Assembly: GCA_031398745.1 (NCBI GenBank)
Contig: JANNNX010000050.1
Location: forward strand, 4,327-68,326
Reading direction: 5' to 3'
Length of the DNA stretch: 64,000 nucleotides
Source of the DNA: JANNNX01 sp031398745
GTDB lineage: Bacteria > Actinomycetota > Acidimicrobiia > Acidimicrobiales > CADCSY01
Part shown: piece by piece, positions 51,565-60,286 of the stretch
Numbering within the stretch: position 1 is the stretch's first letter
How the letters are laid out: every line of letters begins with the position of its first letter
Translations under genes and position numbers: made by a program
Notes under the pieces: generated by a model
Seen by the model: only the letters and a program-made list of their open reading frames with translations
Told to the model about the DNA's origin: nothing
Database searches by the model: none

Positions 51565-52533
51565 ATGAGTTCGACCTCCCCCCTGCCCCTTCGGGCGATG
51601 GTGATCCTCTCTGAGATGGGTCACCTGATCGACAACCGCGACTTGGCCCAGGTGGTCGAGCTGGGCCGGCTGGCCGAGGAGATGGGCCTCGACGGCGTGA
51701 CCATGGGCGATCACGTGGCCATGGGCCCGAACAGCGCGGCCGAGGGCACGCCGACCAACCCGTGGGTCAACCTCCGCGAGCACCAGCAGCCGCCCGACAC
51801 GCCCTGGCTCGACCCGCTCCTCACCCTGGCCGCCGTGTCGGCGGTCACCGAGCGGGTGCGGATCGGGACCTGCATCCTCATCGCACCGCTGCGCCAGCCG
51901 GTGGTGCTGGCCAAGATGCTGGCCAGCCTCGACGTGCTCTCCCGGGGTCGACTCGACGTGGGCATCGGCACCTCCTGGCAGGCCGAGGAGTACGAGGCGG
52001 TGGGCGTGCCCTTCGCCGAGCGGGGCGCCCGGCTCGACGAGCTGATGACCGTCTGCAAGGGCCTGTGGGAGGGTCCGTTCAGCTACCACTCCGACACCCT
52101 TGGGTTCGACGACATCCAGATCGAGCCTCGACCCATCCAGCCCGGCGGCCCGAAGATCTGGTTCGGCGGGCGGCTGGGGAAGCGGGCGCAACGTCGGATC
52201 TCCGACTGGGGGGCGGGGTTCTTCCCCCCGCCCATCCCCGGCACCGATCCTCGTGCCGCGGTCCGCGAGGCCATGGAGGCCAAGGGCCGCGACGCCGACC
52301 AGCTCGAACTCTGGACGCCGATGCTCGGGGTCTTCCCCGATCCCGACGGCCCGGCCGACCTCGACGCCACCCTGGAGGGGGCCCGGCGCCAGGTGGACGC
52401 CGGCTTCGACACCTTCGTGTTCAGCCCGGGCCACTTCATCCACTCGGTCGACGAGGTCCCCGACGTCTACCGGACCGTCGTCTCGTTCTTCGACCAGCTC
52501 CGCACCGCCCGCTCGAAAGGGACCACCTCATGA
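51565..52533 (+). CDS. LLM class flavin/F420-dependent oxidoreductase
   Basis: A 322-residue luciferase-like TIM-barrel enzyme using FMN or F420. Seen are the N-terminal MVILSEMGHLIDNRDLAQVVELGRLAEEMG-type helix, RVRIGTCILIAPLRQPVVLAKMLASLD, GRLDVGIGTSWQ, the GGPKIWFGGR segment and the C-terminal FVFSPGHFI. The downstream paralogue overlaps it by 4 bases (ATGA), so both come from one mRNA. The substrate is unknown; the family takes part in degradation of hydrophobic compounds in Actinobacteria. Confidence 0.93.
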   Translation: MSSTSPLPLRAMVILSEMGHLIDNRDLAQVVELGRLAEEMGLDGVTMGDHVAMGPNSAAEGTPTNPWVNLREHQQPPDTPWLDPLLTLAAVSAVTERVRIGTCILIAPLRQPVVLAKMLASLDVLSRGRLDVGIGTSWQAEEYEAVGVPFAERGARLDELMTVCKGLWEGPFSYHSDTLGFDDIQIEPRPIQPGGPKIWFGGRLGKRAQRRISDWGAGFFPPPIPGTDPRAAVREAMEAKGRDADQLELWTPMLGVFPDPDGPADLDATLEGARRQVDAGFDTFVFSPGHFIHSVDEVPDVYRTVVSFFDQLRTARSKGTTS

Positions 52534-53486
52534 CCACCCGCCCCTGGCATTTCGCCACCTCCATCGGCTTCGGCGCCCAGACCCGCGACGACATCGTGGC
52601 CGAGGCCACCCGGGCCGAGTCGATGGGGTTCTCGACGCTCATCCACTCCGACCACTTCCCCACCACCTTTTCGCCCTTCCAGGGCCTGCTGGTGGCGGCC
52701 GAGGCGACCGAGTCGTTGCGGCTCGGCACCTTCGTGATCGACAACGACTTCCGCCACCCGGCCGTGCTGGCCAAGGAAGCGGCCTGCCTCGATCTGCTCA
52801 GCGGTGGACGCTTCGAGCTCGGCATCGGGGCCGGCTGGATGGCCGGCGAGTACGCCCAGACCGGCATCCCCTTCGACAAGCCCAGCGTCCGCATCGCCCG
52901 GCTGGAGGAGTCACTCCAGATCCTCAAGGGGCTCTTCGGCCAGGGCCCGGTCGACTTCGAGGGCGAGCACTACGCCATCCAGGGCCTCGAGGGCGCTCCC
53001 AAGCCAGCGCAGGCGGGCGGGCCACCCATCCTCATCGGCGGCGGCGGGCCCAAGATCCTGGCCGTGGCCGGCCGCCACGCCGACATCGTCAGCCTGGCCG
53101 CGTCGGCCGGGAGCGGCCACGGCATCGACATCGCCAACACCTCGGCCGCCGCCACCCTCCAGAAGATCGAGTGGGTGCGGGAGGCGGCCGGTGATCGCTT
53201 CGACGAGATCGAGCTCAACGTCATGAGCTTCGGCATCAGCTACGGGGCCGATCGCAAAGCTGCGGCCGAGGAGTTCCTGGAGCGGATGAAGAGCTCTCCG
53301 ATGCCGATGGCCGGCGACACCACGGCCGAGGACCTGCTCGACTCGCCCCACTTCCTGTTCGGCACACCGGCGGACATGGTCGAGCAGCTCCTCGAGCGCC
53401 GGGAGCGCTTCGGCATCTCCTACATGTCCCTCAACGCTCCGGGCGACGAGTTCGCCGAGGTCATCGAGGGCGTGGCCGGGGCCTGA
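52530..53486 (+). CDS. LLM class flavin/F420-dependent oxidoreductase
   Basis: A 318-residue TIM-barrel enzyme of the luciferase-like family, of the type that starts with an N-terminal FATSIGFGAQTRDDIVAEA. Family marks are SLRLGTFVIDNDFRHPAVLAKEAACLD, GRFELGIGAGWMAGEY and PPILIGGGGPKILAVAGRHADIV. Together with the preceding gene (4-base overlap) it forms a two-enzyme unit. Sequence hallmarks suggest F420 or FMN as cofactor. The natural substrate is unknown. Confidence 0.94.
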   Translation: MTTRPWHFATSIGFGAQTRDDIVAEATRAESMGFSTLIHSDHFPTTFSPFQGLLVAAEATESLRLGTFVIDNDFRHPAVLAKEAACLDLLSGGRFELGIGAGWMAGEYAQTGIPFDKPSVRIARLEESLQILKGLFGQGPVDFEGEHYAIQGLEGAPKPAQAGGPPILIGGGGPKILAVAGRHADIVSLAASAGSGHGIDIANTSAAATLQKIEWVREAAGDRFDEIELNVMSFGISYGADRKAAAEEFLERMKSSPMPMAGDTTAEDLLDSPHFLFGTPADMVEQLLERRERFGISYMSLNAPGDEFAEVIEGVAGA

Positions 53487-53522
53487 CGGGGTCGCCACCG
53501 GCACCCTTGCCTCCGGGTCGAT

Positions 53523-53539
53523 TGGAACAGTAGGTTCCA
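53523..53539. promoter_or_regulatory. palindromic operator-like site upstream of the HsaA-like gene
   Basis: The perfect palindrome TGGAACAGTAGGTTCCA (6-base arms, 5-base spacer) lies 50 bases before the acyl-CoA-dehydrogenase-like start and 36 bases after the preceding stop. TGGAAC/GTTCCA half-sites are typical of TetR-family operators. A related GGAAC-GCG-GTTCC site occurs at 59605-59617. Confidence 0.6.
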
Positions 53540-53588
53540 GGCCCACCAACGGCCGTCCGCAGGCCGCCGGACCACCGAGGGGAACCGC

Positions 53589-54839
53589 ATGCCGGTCATG
53601 GCCCACCCAGGCTTCCTAGACGAGGCCTACCGCACCGAGCGCACGGCCCCGGGCGAGCGAGCCCTCCAGGTGGCGCGCGACCTGGTGCCCGAGCTGCGCC
53701 AGCGAGCGCTCGACATCGAGGACTCCCAGCGGCTGCCCGAGGACGTCATCACCCGGATGGGCGACGCCGGGATGTTCCTCATGGGCGCCCCCGAGGAGGC
53801 CGGCGGCGGCGAGATCGACTACGTGACCCAGTTCCGCATCATGGAGGAGCTGGCCCGGGGCGACGCCTCGGCCGGCTGGACGATCCTCGTGCACATGGCC
53901 GCCGCCTACCTCGCGACCGGGCTGTCGGTCGAGGGCGCCAAGATGCTCTTCGACACCCCCTACACCAACATCGCCGGCTCCCCCGGGCCCCGCGGTGGGC
54001 GGGCGGTGCGGGTCGAGGGTGGCTTCAGGGTCACCGGCGAGTGGTCCTTCGCCTCCAACAGCAAGCACGCCAGCCACTTCATCGGCGGCTTCTTCATCCT
54101 CGACAGCATGGATCAGGAGTTCACCCCAGCCATGGGGCCCGGTGGGATGGGTGCGGGCATGCCCGAGGCCCGGACGTTCTTCGCCCCCAAGGCCGACGTC
54201 GAGGTGGTCGAGGGCTCGTGGGACACCATTGGCCTGCGGGGCACCCACTCCGGGGCCTTCCGGGTGAGGGACGCCTTCATCCCCGAGGAGCTGACCTTCA
54301 GCCGTGAGTCCTCGAGTGCCCGAGGGGCGCTCACCATCAAGGCCCCGGTGGGGATCGGTGGTCACTCGATGAACGCCATCGGCATCGTCCGCCACGCCCT
54401 CGAGGAGGTCTACGACATCCTCGAGGTCAAGCACATGGACATGGCCGGAGGCCCGATGGTGCCGCCCGGCCAGCGCGACGTGGTGGCCCACAAGCTGGCC
54501 GAGTGCGAGGCCAAGCTCCGCTCGGTCCGGGCCCTCACCTACGAGGTGCTCGAGAGCGGCACCGCCCTCTACAGCCGCGACGGCGACGTCGGAAACGAGG
54601 AGCGGGAGATCTCGGCCCTCACCAACGTCTACACCTACGCCGCCTGCCGCGAGGTCATGGACGTGCTCTACCGCCAGGTCGCGACCACGGGCATCTTCAA
54701 GGACAGCCCGCTGGAGAAGTGCTACCGGGACATGGCCGCCATGGGAGCCCACGTCAGCCTCCAGGAGATGAACTACGCCCTCATCGGCAAGGGCCTCATG
54801 GGCCAGGACACGTTCTTCCTCGGCCTGCACTTCGCCTGA
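53589..54839 (+). CDS. acyl-CoA dehydrogenase fold flavoprotein, HsaA-like monooxygenase
   Basis: A 416-residue protein of the acyl-CoA dehydrogenase superfamily. The N-terminal helical part includes MGDAGMFLMGAPEEAGG. The middle beta domain has GEWSFASNSKHASHFIGG and WDTIGLRGTHSGAFRVRDAFIPEEL. The C-terminal helices follow. The GT-less start and the S/N-rich flavin loop resemble flavin-dependent monooxygenases such as HsaA or DszC rather than true dehydrogenases; no catalytic Glu of acyl-CoA dehydrogenases is obvious. It could hydroxylate or cleave a ring or organosulfur substrate. It lies after the luciferase-like pair and before a TetR gene. Confidence 0.87.
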   Translation: MPVMAHPGFLDEAYRTERTAPGERALQVARDLVPELRQRALDIEDSQRLPEDVITRMGDAGMFLMGAPEEAGGGEIDYVTQFRIMEELARGDASAGWTILVHMAAAYLATGLSVEGAKMLFDTPYTNIAGSPGPRGGRAVRVEGGFRVTGEWSFASNSKHASHFIGGFFILDSMDQEFTPAMGPGGMGAGMPEARTFFAPKADVEVVEGSWDTIGLRGTHSGAFRVRDAFIPEELTFSRESSSARGALTIKAPVGIGGHSMNAIGIVRHALEEVYDILEVKHMDMAGGPMVPPGQRDVVAHKLAECEAKLRSVRALTYEVLESGTALYSRDGDVGNEEREISALTNVYTYAACREVMDVLYRQVATTGIFKDSPLEKCYRDMAAMGAHVSLQEMNYALIGKGLMGQDTFFLGLHFA

Positions 54840-54850
54840 TCCGGTGGGGA

Positions 54851-54890
54851 CCCGACAAGGCCGGCGCCCTAGGGTGCCGGCCTTGTCGGG
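54851..54890. promoter_or_regulatory. 40-base palindrome over the TetR start
   Basis: The sequence from 54851 to 54890 reads the same on both strands except for one G/T pair, with arms CCCGACAAGGCCGGC and GCCGGCCTTGTCGGG around CCCTAGGG. It begins 12 bases after the HsaA-like stop and covers the likely TetR start at 54874. It may be a terminator for the upstream gene, an operator for the regulator, or both. In mRNA it would hide the start codon. Confidence 0.75.
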
Positions 54891-55479
54891 ATCTCGAGAA
54901 CGGCTGCTCGACGCCACCCTGCGGGTGCTGGCCGAGAAGGGCTACGACGACCTGAACGTGCGGGACGTGGCCGCCCTAGCCGGCGTCGGGACCAGCTCGA
55001 TCTACCACTTCTTCGGAGGCAAGGACGGGCTGTGCCGGGCTGCGCTCCACCACTTCGACGACCGCGTCCGTCTCGAGCAGCACGCCCTGGGCGACGAGGG
55101 CGACGACCCCCTCCGGCGGCTCGAGGCACTGGCCGACTGGGTCCAGCGTTCCGGTGACTACGAGTGGCGCCGGTACTACGACACGGCCATGGCCCGGGCC
55201 GGGGCGCAGCTCGACATCACCCCCAGCGCCGCCCCCGAGGCTCGTTTCGTCTTCCAAGACCAGGTACGGGACACGGTCCTGGCGGCCGTCCACCGCGGCG
55301 ACCTGATCCCGCCCGACGGCTACCACCGCGACGAGCTGGCCACCATGATCGCCGAGGGGATCATGGGCATCGTGGGCCGCACCATCGTGGGGGATCCGGC
55401 GGCCGTCGCGCCGCTCGACCGCACGGTTCCCCTGTTCCTCACCGCCGTCATCACCGCTTTCGGCCGCCCCGGAGTCTGA
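54874..55479 (+). CDS. TetR family transcriptional regulator
   Basis: A 201-residue repressor when started at the GTG at 54874 (alternatives: GTG 54844, TTG 54883). The helix-turn-helix covers ~10-52 (RERLLDATLRVLAEKGYDD, VRDVAALAGVGTSSIYHFFGGKDGL). The ligand domain has FVFQDQVRDTVLAAV and a C-terminal helix (FLTAVITAFGRPGV). It follows the HsaA-like gene by only about 35 bases and lies convergent to the MmpL gene (12 bases). It probably controls its upstream neighbours. Confidence 0.9.
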   Translation: MPALSGSRERLLDATLRVLAEKGYDDLNVRDVAALAGVGTSSIYHFFGGKDGLCRAALHHFDDRVRLEQHALGDEGDDPLRRLEALADWVQRSGDYEWRRYYDTAMARAGAQLDITPSAAPEARFVFQDQVRDTVLAAVHRGDLIPPDGYHRDELATMIAEGIMGIVGRTIVGDPAAVAPLDRTVPLFLTAVITAFGRPGV

Positions 55480-55490
55480 GCGGGCGGCAC

Positions 55491-57695
55491 TCAGGACGGC
55501 CCGGACCCGGCCGCGACGAGCTTGGCCTCTTCCTGCTCGAGCTCCTCGAGGAGCTTCTCGCCCTCGATGTCGACGTGCGGGACGAGGCGATCGAGCCATC
55601 CCGGCAGCCACCAGTTGGCCTCGTCGAACATGACCATGGTCGCCGGCACCAGGATGAGGCGGACCACGGTCGCGTCGAGGAGCACGGCGGCGGCCAACCC
55701 GAGACCGACCATCTTGATGGTGGGATCGTCACCCAGCATGAACCCGCCGAAGACGCTGACCATGATGGCGGCCGCGGCGGTGATGACCCGGGCCGACGAG
55801 GCCACGCCCGACACCACGCTCTCGTGCGGGTCGCCGGTGCGGAGGTAGTCCTCCCGGACCCGGGAGAGGATGAACACCTCGTAGTCCATCGACAAGCCGA
55901 AGAGGATGGCGAACATGATCGTCGGCAGGAAGCTGATGATCGGCTGGGTGGTGTCGATGCCGAGCAACTCGTTGAACCACCCCCACTGGAACACGGCGAC
56001 CACCACCCCCAGCGACGAGCCGATCGACAGCAGGATGCCGATGGCGGCCTTGATCGGCACCAGCACCGAGCGGAAGGCGACCAGCAGCACCAGGAAGGTG
56101 AGCCCGATGACCACGGCCATCAGCAGCCACAGCCGGGACGACAGCTGGTCGGTGATGTCGATGTTCACCGCGGTGGCCCCGGCCACGAAGGTCTCGACCC
56201 CCGTCGCCTCCTCGATCGGCGGCAGCACGTCGTCGCGCAGGTGGTGCACCAGCGAGCTGGTCGACTCGTCGGTGGCCGAGCCCTCGGGGACGATCTGGAG
56301 CACCGAGGTGTCGCCGGCCTGGTTGGCCCGAGCACCGGTCGCAGTGACGACGCCCTCGGTGCCCGCCAGCGCCGCCTGCACGTCCTCCACGGCAGCCGAC
56401 GCCTCGCCGCCCGAGAGCCCGGTGTGGTCGACCACCACCGACAGCACCGCGTTGGCGCCCTCCCCGTACTCGTCGGCGACGGTGTCGTAGGCCTGGCGGC
56501 GACTGGTGTCGGTGTTGGCCACCCCGGCGTCGGACATGGCCGTGCGCAGGTCGAGCATCGGTGCGGCCAGCACGCCGATGAGGAGGAGCCCGAGCGCCAG
56601 CGACAGCCACGGGCGCCTGGTGACCCAACGGGTCCAGCGAGCGCCGAGCGGTTCGGTGGTCCGGGTCTCCTTCTCCACGCCGATGCCGAGGACGTTGAGC
56701 CGGTTGATGTTGCCGCCGGCGAAGCCCAACAGCGCGGGCAGGAAAGTGACGGCGATGAGCACCGCCACCACCACCGAGGCCGCGGTGGCCACGCCCATGA
56801 AGGTGATGAAGGGGATGCCGACCACTGAGAGCCCGGCCATGGCGATGACCACCGTGCATCCGGCGAAGACCACGGCCCCGCCGGCGGTGGCCAACGCCCG
56901 ACCGATCGATTCGTCGATCTCCATGCCCGTCGCCACCTGAGACCGGTGGCGGCTGACGATGAACAGGGCGTAGTCGATACCGACGGCCAGTCCCAGCATG
57001 AGGGCCAGGGTCTCGGCTACCGATGGCACATCGGTCACCGCGGCCAGCAAGAGCAGCACCGACAGGCTGGTCCCGACCCCGACCAGCGCGGTGAGCAGCG
57101 GCAGGCCCATGGCCAGGATCGAGCCGAAAGCCAGGAGCAGCACCACCACCGCGACGCCCACGCCGATGACCTCGGTCGTACCGCCGGGCTCGGTCCGAGC
57201 CTTGGCCGTGGCCACCTCACCGCCGATCTCCACCCGCAGCCCGTCGACCGACGCCGCCTCAGCGGCTTCGGTCAGGGCGTCGAAGTCGGCCTCGTGGACC
57301 TCGTTGGCTTCAGTCGCGTAGCGAACGTCGAACTGGGTCGCGTCGCCCGACTGAGACTGCGCTCCAGGGCCGAAGGGGTCCTCGACCGACGTCACCCCAG
57401 GCAGGGTCGCCGCCTCGGCGGCCAAAGCCTCGACCGCGCTCCGCTGGGAACCGGCCAGGTCGTCACCCGACACGACCATCGTTGCCGCCGACCCGGAGAG
57501 CTCCGGGAAGCGCTCCTCCAGCAGGTCGGCCGCGTCCTGGGATTCGGTACCCGGCAGCGAGAAGCTCTCCACCACCTCGCCGCCGACGGACCCCATCGAC
57601 ACCAGCAGCGCGACCAGCAGTCCGACCCAGCCCGCCACCACCCGGCGACGGTGCCGCGACGACCAACGACCCAACCGGTAGAGCGCCCTCGACAT
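55491..57695 (-). CDS. MmpL/RND family transporter
   Basis: A 734-residue efflux protein with two repeats of the MMPL fold. TM1 is ~18-38; a first large external domain is ~40-175; TM2-6 are ~175-360, carrying MLGLAVGIDYALFIVSRHR, the conserved proton-path motif. The second half repeats the pattern, with TM7 ~395, external domain ~420-550, and TM8-12 containing ILFGLSMDYEVFILSRVRE. A Glu-rich C-terminal tail (ELEQEEAKL) follows. Such proteins export lipids or hydrophobic drugs. The ATG at 57695 has GGAGGAG upstream. A TetR gene is divergent, with a palindrome between. Confidence 0.95.
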   Translation of the reverse strand: MSRALYRLGRWSSRHRRRVVAGWVGLLVALLVSMGSVGGEVVESFSLPGTESQDAADLLEERFPELSGSAATMVVSGDDLAGSQRSAVEALAAEAATLPGVTSVEDPFGPGAQSQSGDATQFDVRYATEANEVHEADFDALTEAAEAASVDGLRVEIGGEVATAKARTEPGGTTEVIGVGVAVVVLLLAFGSILAMGLPLLTALVGVGTSLSVLLLLAAVTDVPSVAETLALMLGLAVGIDYALFIVSRHRSQVATGMEIDESIGRALATAGGAVVFAGCTVVIAMAGLSVVGIPFITFMGVATAASVVVAVLIAVTFLPALLGFAGGNINRLNVLGIGVEKETRTTEPLGARWTRWVTRRPWLSLALGLLLIGVLAAPMLDLRTAMSDAGVANTDTSRRQAYDTVADEYGEGANAVLSVVVDHTGLSGGEASAAVEDVQAALAGTEGVVTATGARANQAGDTSVLQIVPEGSATDESTSSLVHHLRDDVLPPIEEATGVETFVAGATAVNIDITDQLSSRLWLLMAVVIGLTFLVLLVAFRSVLVPIKAAIGILLSIGSSLGVVVAVFQWGWFNELLGIDTTQPIISFLPTIMFAILFGLSMDYEVFILSRVREDYLRTGDPHESVVSGVASSARVITAAAAIMVSVFGGFMLGDDPTIKMVGLGLAAAVLLDATVVRLILVPATMVMFDEANWWLPGWLDRLVPHVDIEGEKLLEELEQEEAKLVAAGSGPS

Positions 57696-57735
57696 CGTCG
57701 GCTCCTCCCTCTTCGGACTGTTCTCAGCGGCCAAT

Positions 57736-57757
57736 CTGCCGTCATATCTGACAGCAG
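57736..57757. promoter_or_regulatory. palindromic operator-like site between MmpL and TetR genes
   Basis: Inverted repeat CTGCCGTCA-TATC-TGACAGCAG with 9-base arms (one mismatch) in the 87-base divergent intergenic region. The site is 41 bases from the MmpL start and 26 from the TetR start, the expected position for TetR repression of both. Confidence 0.75.
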
Positions 57758-57782
57758 GAAAGACTACGGTAGGCTCGGACGG

Positions 57783-58430
57783 ATGGCAACGCGAGCCGAC
57801 GACACCCCTCACGGCGGGCCCCAGCGCACCGCGGCCAAGGCCGAGACCCGCAAGACCATCGCCGCCGCCGCCGCCATGCTGGTGGGCGAGCTCGGCTACC
57901 GCGAGACGACCATCGAGCTGATCGCCGAGCGCGCCGGGGTGTCGTCCCGCACGTTCTTCCGGCACTTCCCCTCGAAGGAGACCGCCCTCTTCGCCTTCGA
58001 GGAGGCCTGGGCCGAGGTGCTGTCCGACGCCCTCGACGCCACCGATTCCGATGCCCCCATCTTCGAAGCGCTCCTGGCCGGGATCCGGGCCGTCATGGGC
58101 GAGGTCGAGAAGGACCGGGGGCTCCTCCTCGACATGTCTCGCTTGGCCGACAGCGTCGCTCCCGTGCGAGAGCACCTGGTCCACGACATCGGCACCCAGC
58201 TCAAGGAAGTGGTGACGTCGTGGGCCGAGCGGCGCCTCGGCGCGCCCGCCGTCGTCGATCCCCGCCCCCTGCTGTTGGCCGGGCTGGCCCAAGCCATCGC
58301 CCGCACCACCATCTACCGATGGCTCGCCCACCACGGCTCGCGCCCGGTGCTCGAACTCCTCGACGAGACGGACGAGGCCCTCCTCGACCTCGTCCGTCTC
58401 GCCTCCACACCTTCCCCGGCCCCTCGCTGA
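57783..58430 (+). CDS. TetR family transcriptional regulator, MmpL-linked
   Basis: A 215-residue repressor with helix-turn-helix at ~20-65 (ETRKTIAAAAAMLVGELGY, IELIAERAGVSSRTFFRHFPSKETALF). Ser-Ser-Arg-Thr-Phe-Phe in the recognition helix matches the MftR/AcrR-like group. It is divergent from the MmpL exporter gene and a palindromic site lies between. It therefore most probably represses the exporter and itself until a ligand, perhaps a lipid or drug substrate, binds. Confidence 0.93.
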   Translation: MATRADDTPHGGPQRTAAKAETRKTIAAAAAMLVGELGYRETTIELIAERAGVSSRTFFRHFPSKETALFAFEEAWAEVLSDALDATDSDAPIFEALLAGIRAVMGEVEKDRGLLLDMSRLADSVAPVREHLVHDIGTQLKEVVTSWAERRLGAPAVVDPRPLLLAGLAQAIARTTIYRWLAHHGSRPVLELLDETDEALLDLVRLASTPSPAPR

Positions 58431-58448
58431 GTCGGCCGGAGCTACTGC

Positions 58449-59564
58449 TCAGAGCAGCGGCATGACCTCCTCGACGAACTGGTCCATGGTGAAGCGCTCC
58501 TCGGTCCGGGGAGCGTCATAGCCGATGCCCACGTCCATACCGATGAGCAGCTCCTGGAGGCCCAGCGCCTCGTAGTCCTTGAGACCCTTGGCCACCTCCT
58601 CGGGAGTGCCGACGGTCGTGCCCTTGGGCGGCGGGCCGTCGAAGCTGGGGGCGTCGGGGCGAGCGGCGGCCGTGCCCCCTCCCTGGGGGATGCCGAGGCG
58701 CTCGTTCACCGGGTTGCGTCCGATGTACTTCATCTCCAGCGCCAGCTGGCGCTGGACCCACTCCATCATGTGGCTGCCGGCTCCGCTCATCATCCGGCCC
58801 ATCGCCTCTTCGCGCGACTCGCCGATGGCGACCTGGGTCTGGCCACTGGTCCAGGCCAAGCAACGCTCCACCACGGCGTCGTCGTGGCCGGCGGCCTCGA
58901 GCTCGCGGCGGTAGAGGTCCCACCACTCCGACAGCGCCTGGAACGGCTCGATGCCGGGCTGGCGGGGGAAGATGTGGGCCGCGAAGCCCATCTTGGCCGC
59001 GTAGCGAATGCCCCGCTCCGACTCACAGGCCCGCTTGATGACCGGGCCGCCGGGCGTGTAGGCGGCAGGCATGATCCGCTCGTAGAGCGTGCCCTCGTAG
59101 TGGTCGGTCTTGAACGAGAGGGGCTCGTCGTCGGGGGTGTGGGCCCACGCCTCGAAGACGATGGGCAGCGCCTCTTCCATGCGGGCGTTCTGCTGCTCGT
59201 CGACCGGCTGTCCGAGCCCGAGGGACTCGAACGGGATACCGCCCGAGCCGACCCCGAACACGAAGCGACCCTCGGTCAGCTGGTCGAGCAGGTTGGCCTG
59301 CTCGGCCAATCGGAACGGGTGGTGCAGGGGCACCACCGAGACCAGGAAGCCGAGGTGGATCTGCTTGGTGGCGGCCGCCAGGTAGGAGGCCAGCATGAAG
59401 TTGTTGGAGTAGGCGCTGTAGCCGGTGAAGTGGTGCTCGGCGAGGTAGAAGCAGCCGAAGCCGCCCTCGTCGAGACGCTTGGCGGCTCGGATCACCTCCT
59501 GGATGATCCGCCCGTCGTGCTCGGCACCGGGCGAGATGGGGGTCTGGAACGTCGAGAACTTCAT
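58449..59564 (-). CDS. LLM class flavin-dependent oxidoreductase
   Basis: A 371-residue luciferase-like TIM-barrel enzyme. Characteristic are KFSTFQTPISPGAEHD at the start, FYLAEHHFTGYSAYSNNFMLA (the EHH of the bacterial-luciferase alpha type), VVPLHHPFRLAEQANLLDQL and GRFVFGVGSGGIP. It lacks the N-terminal features of the pair at 51.6-53.5 kb. The ATG at 59564 has GGAGACACGATCC before it. A GGAAC-GCG-GTTCC palindrome lies 41 bases upstream. The gene is convergent with the TetR gene of the MmpL unit. The substrate is unknown. Confidence 0.93.
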   Translation of the reverse strand: MKFSTFQTPISPGAEHDGRIIQEVIRAAKRLDEGGFGCFYLAEHHFTGYSAYSNNFMLASYLAAATKQIHLGFLVSVVPLHHPFRLAEQANLLDQLTEGRFVFGVGSGGIPFESLGLGQPVDEQQNARMEEALPIVFEAWAHTPDDEPLSFKTDHYEGTLYERIMPAAYTPGGPVIKRACESERGIRYAAKMGFAAHIFPRQPGIEPFQALSEWWDLYRRELEAAGHDDAVVERCLAWTSGQTQVAIGESREEAMGRMMSGAGSHMMEWVQRQLALEMKYIGRNPVNERLGIPQGGGTAAARPDAPSFDGPPPKGTTVGTPEEVAKGLKDYEALGLQELLIGMDVGIGYDAPRTEERFTMDQFVEEVMPLL

Positions 59565-59604
59565 GGATCGTGTCTCCTCACGACGGGTGTCGTCGCACCA
59601 TACC

Positions 59605-59617
59605 GGAACGCGGTTCC
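59605..59617. promoter_or_regulatory. short palindrome upstream of the luciferase-like gene
   Basis: GGAAC-GCG-GTTCC, a perfect 5-base-arm inverted repeat, 41 bases upstream of the oxidoreductase start. The same half-sites appear in the 17-base palindrome at 53523-53539, upstream of another monooxygenase-type gene. A common TetR-type regulator is possible but unproven. Confidence 0.45.
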
Positions 59618-59766
59618 TCCTGTCCCGGGCCCAGGGCGAGGACCCGCTCGGACCGACGCCTACCGTGACCGGGTGCCCGGCTCGACCGACACCGACCAGC
59701 CCGAGCGCACCCGCCGCCGCCTGCGTCACCTCATCCTCGAGGGCCTGCGCCAGCGATGAGGCCACG

Positions 59767-60240
59767 GTGAGCCAACGACAGGACGGCGAGCCGCGCCACC
59801 TCTACCGGTTCCGGTCTCAGTGGCGGAGTCGAGGGTCGGCCGGTGCGGTGTTCGCGGTACTGGCCGACCTCGACGCCTACCCGGCCTGGTGGCCCCAGGT
59901 ACGACGGGTGAGCGTGGTCGACCACGAGAGCCGGGAGCTGACCTGCCGCTCGCTCCTCCCCTACGACCTCCGGTTCCTCACCCGAGCGGTGCTGGTCGAC
60001 CGGGCGGCCGGCGTGCTCGAGGCCCGACTCGCCGGCGACCTCGAGGGGTGGACCCGCTGGACGGTGGACGCGATGCCCGAGGGAGGATCGACGACCGCCA
60101 CCTTCGAGGAGGAGGTCGTGCTGGCCAAGCCGTCGCTGCAGCGACTGGAGGGCCTCCTGCGGCCGGCCTTCCGCGCCAACCACGCCCACATGATGCGCGG
60201 TGGCCAGCGCGGCCTCACCCGCCGGCTCGACCCGGTCTAA
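59767..60240 (+). CDS. SRPBCC (START/polyketide-cyclase-like) protein
   Basis: A 157-residue protein of the SRPBCC ligand-binding fold. Recognisable are the N-terminal YRFRSQWRSRGSAGAVFAVLADLDAYPAWWPQVRRV pattern, the beta strands of the grip (TCRSLLPYDLRFLTRAVLVDR) and the C-terminal helix (RLEGLLRPAFRANHAHMMRGGQRG). These proteins bind hydrophobic ligands. The GTG at 59767 follows a 28-codon open frame by 7 bases. The ligand is unknown. The gene is convergent with the antiporter gene. Confidence 0.88.
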   Translation: MSQRQDGEPRHLYRFRSQWRSRGSAGAVFAVLADLDAYPAWWPQVRRVSVVDHESRELTCRSLLPYDLRFLTRAVLVDRAAGVLEARLAGDLEGWTRWTVDAMPEGGSTTATFEEEVVLAKPSLQRLEGLLRPAFRANHAHMMRGGQRGLTRRLDPV

Positions 60241-60286
60241 CCCACTCGCCCGTTCACGTCGGCCGGCGGGCGTGCAATCTCGCCGG

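Noticed and set aside
54851..54890. Classical Rho-independent terminator
   Set aside because: The hairpin is strong but is not followed by a T tract; elsewhere in the window I also saw no convincing hairpin plus T tract.
59673..59759. 28-codon open frame just before the SRPBCC gene, ending in LRHLILEGLRQR
   Set aside because: It could be a leader or small protein, but no family, conserved context or strong ribosome site supports it.
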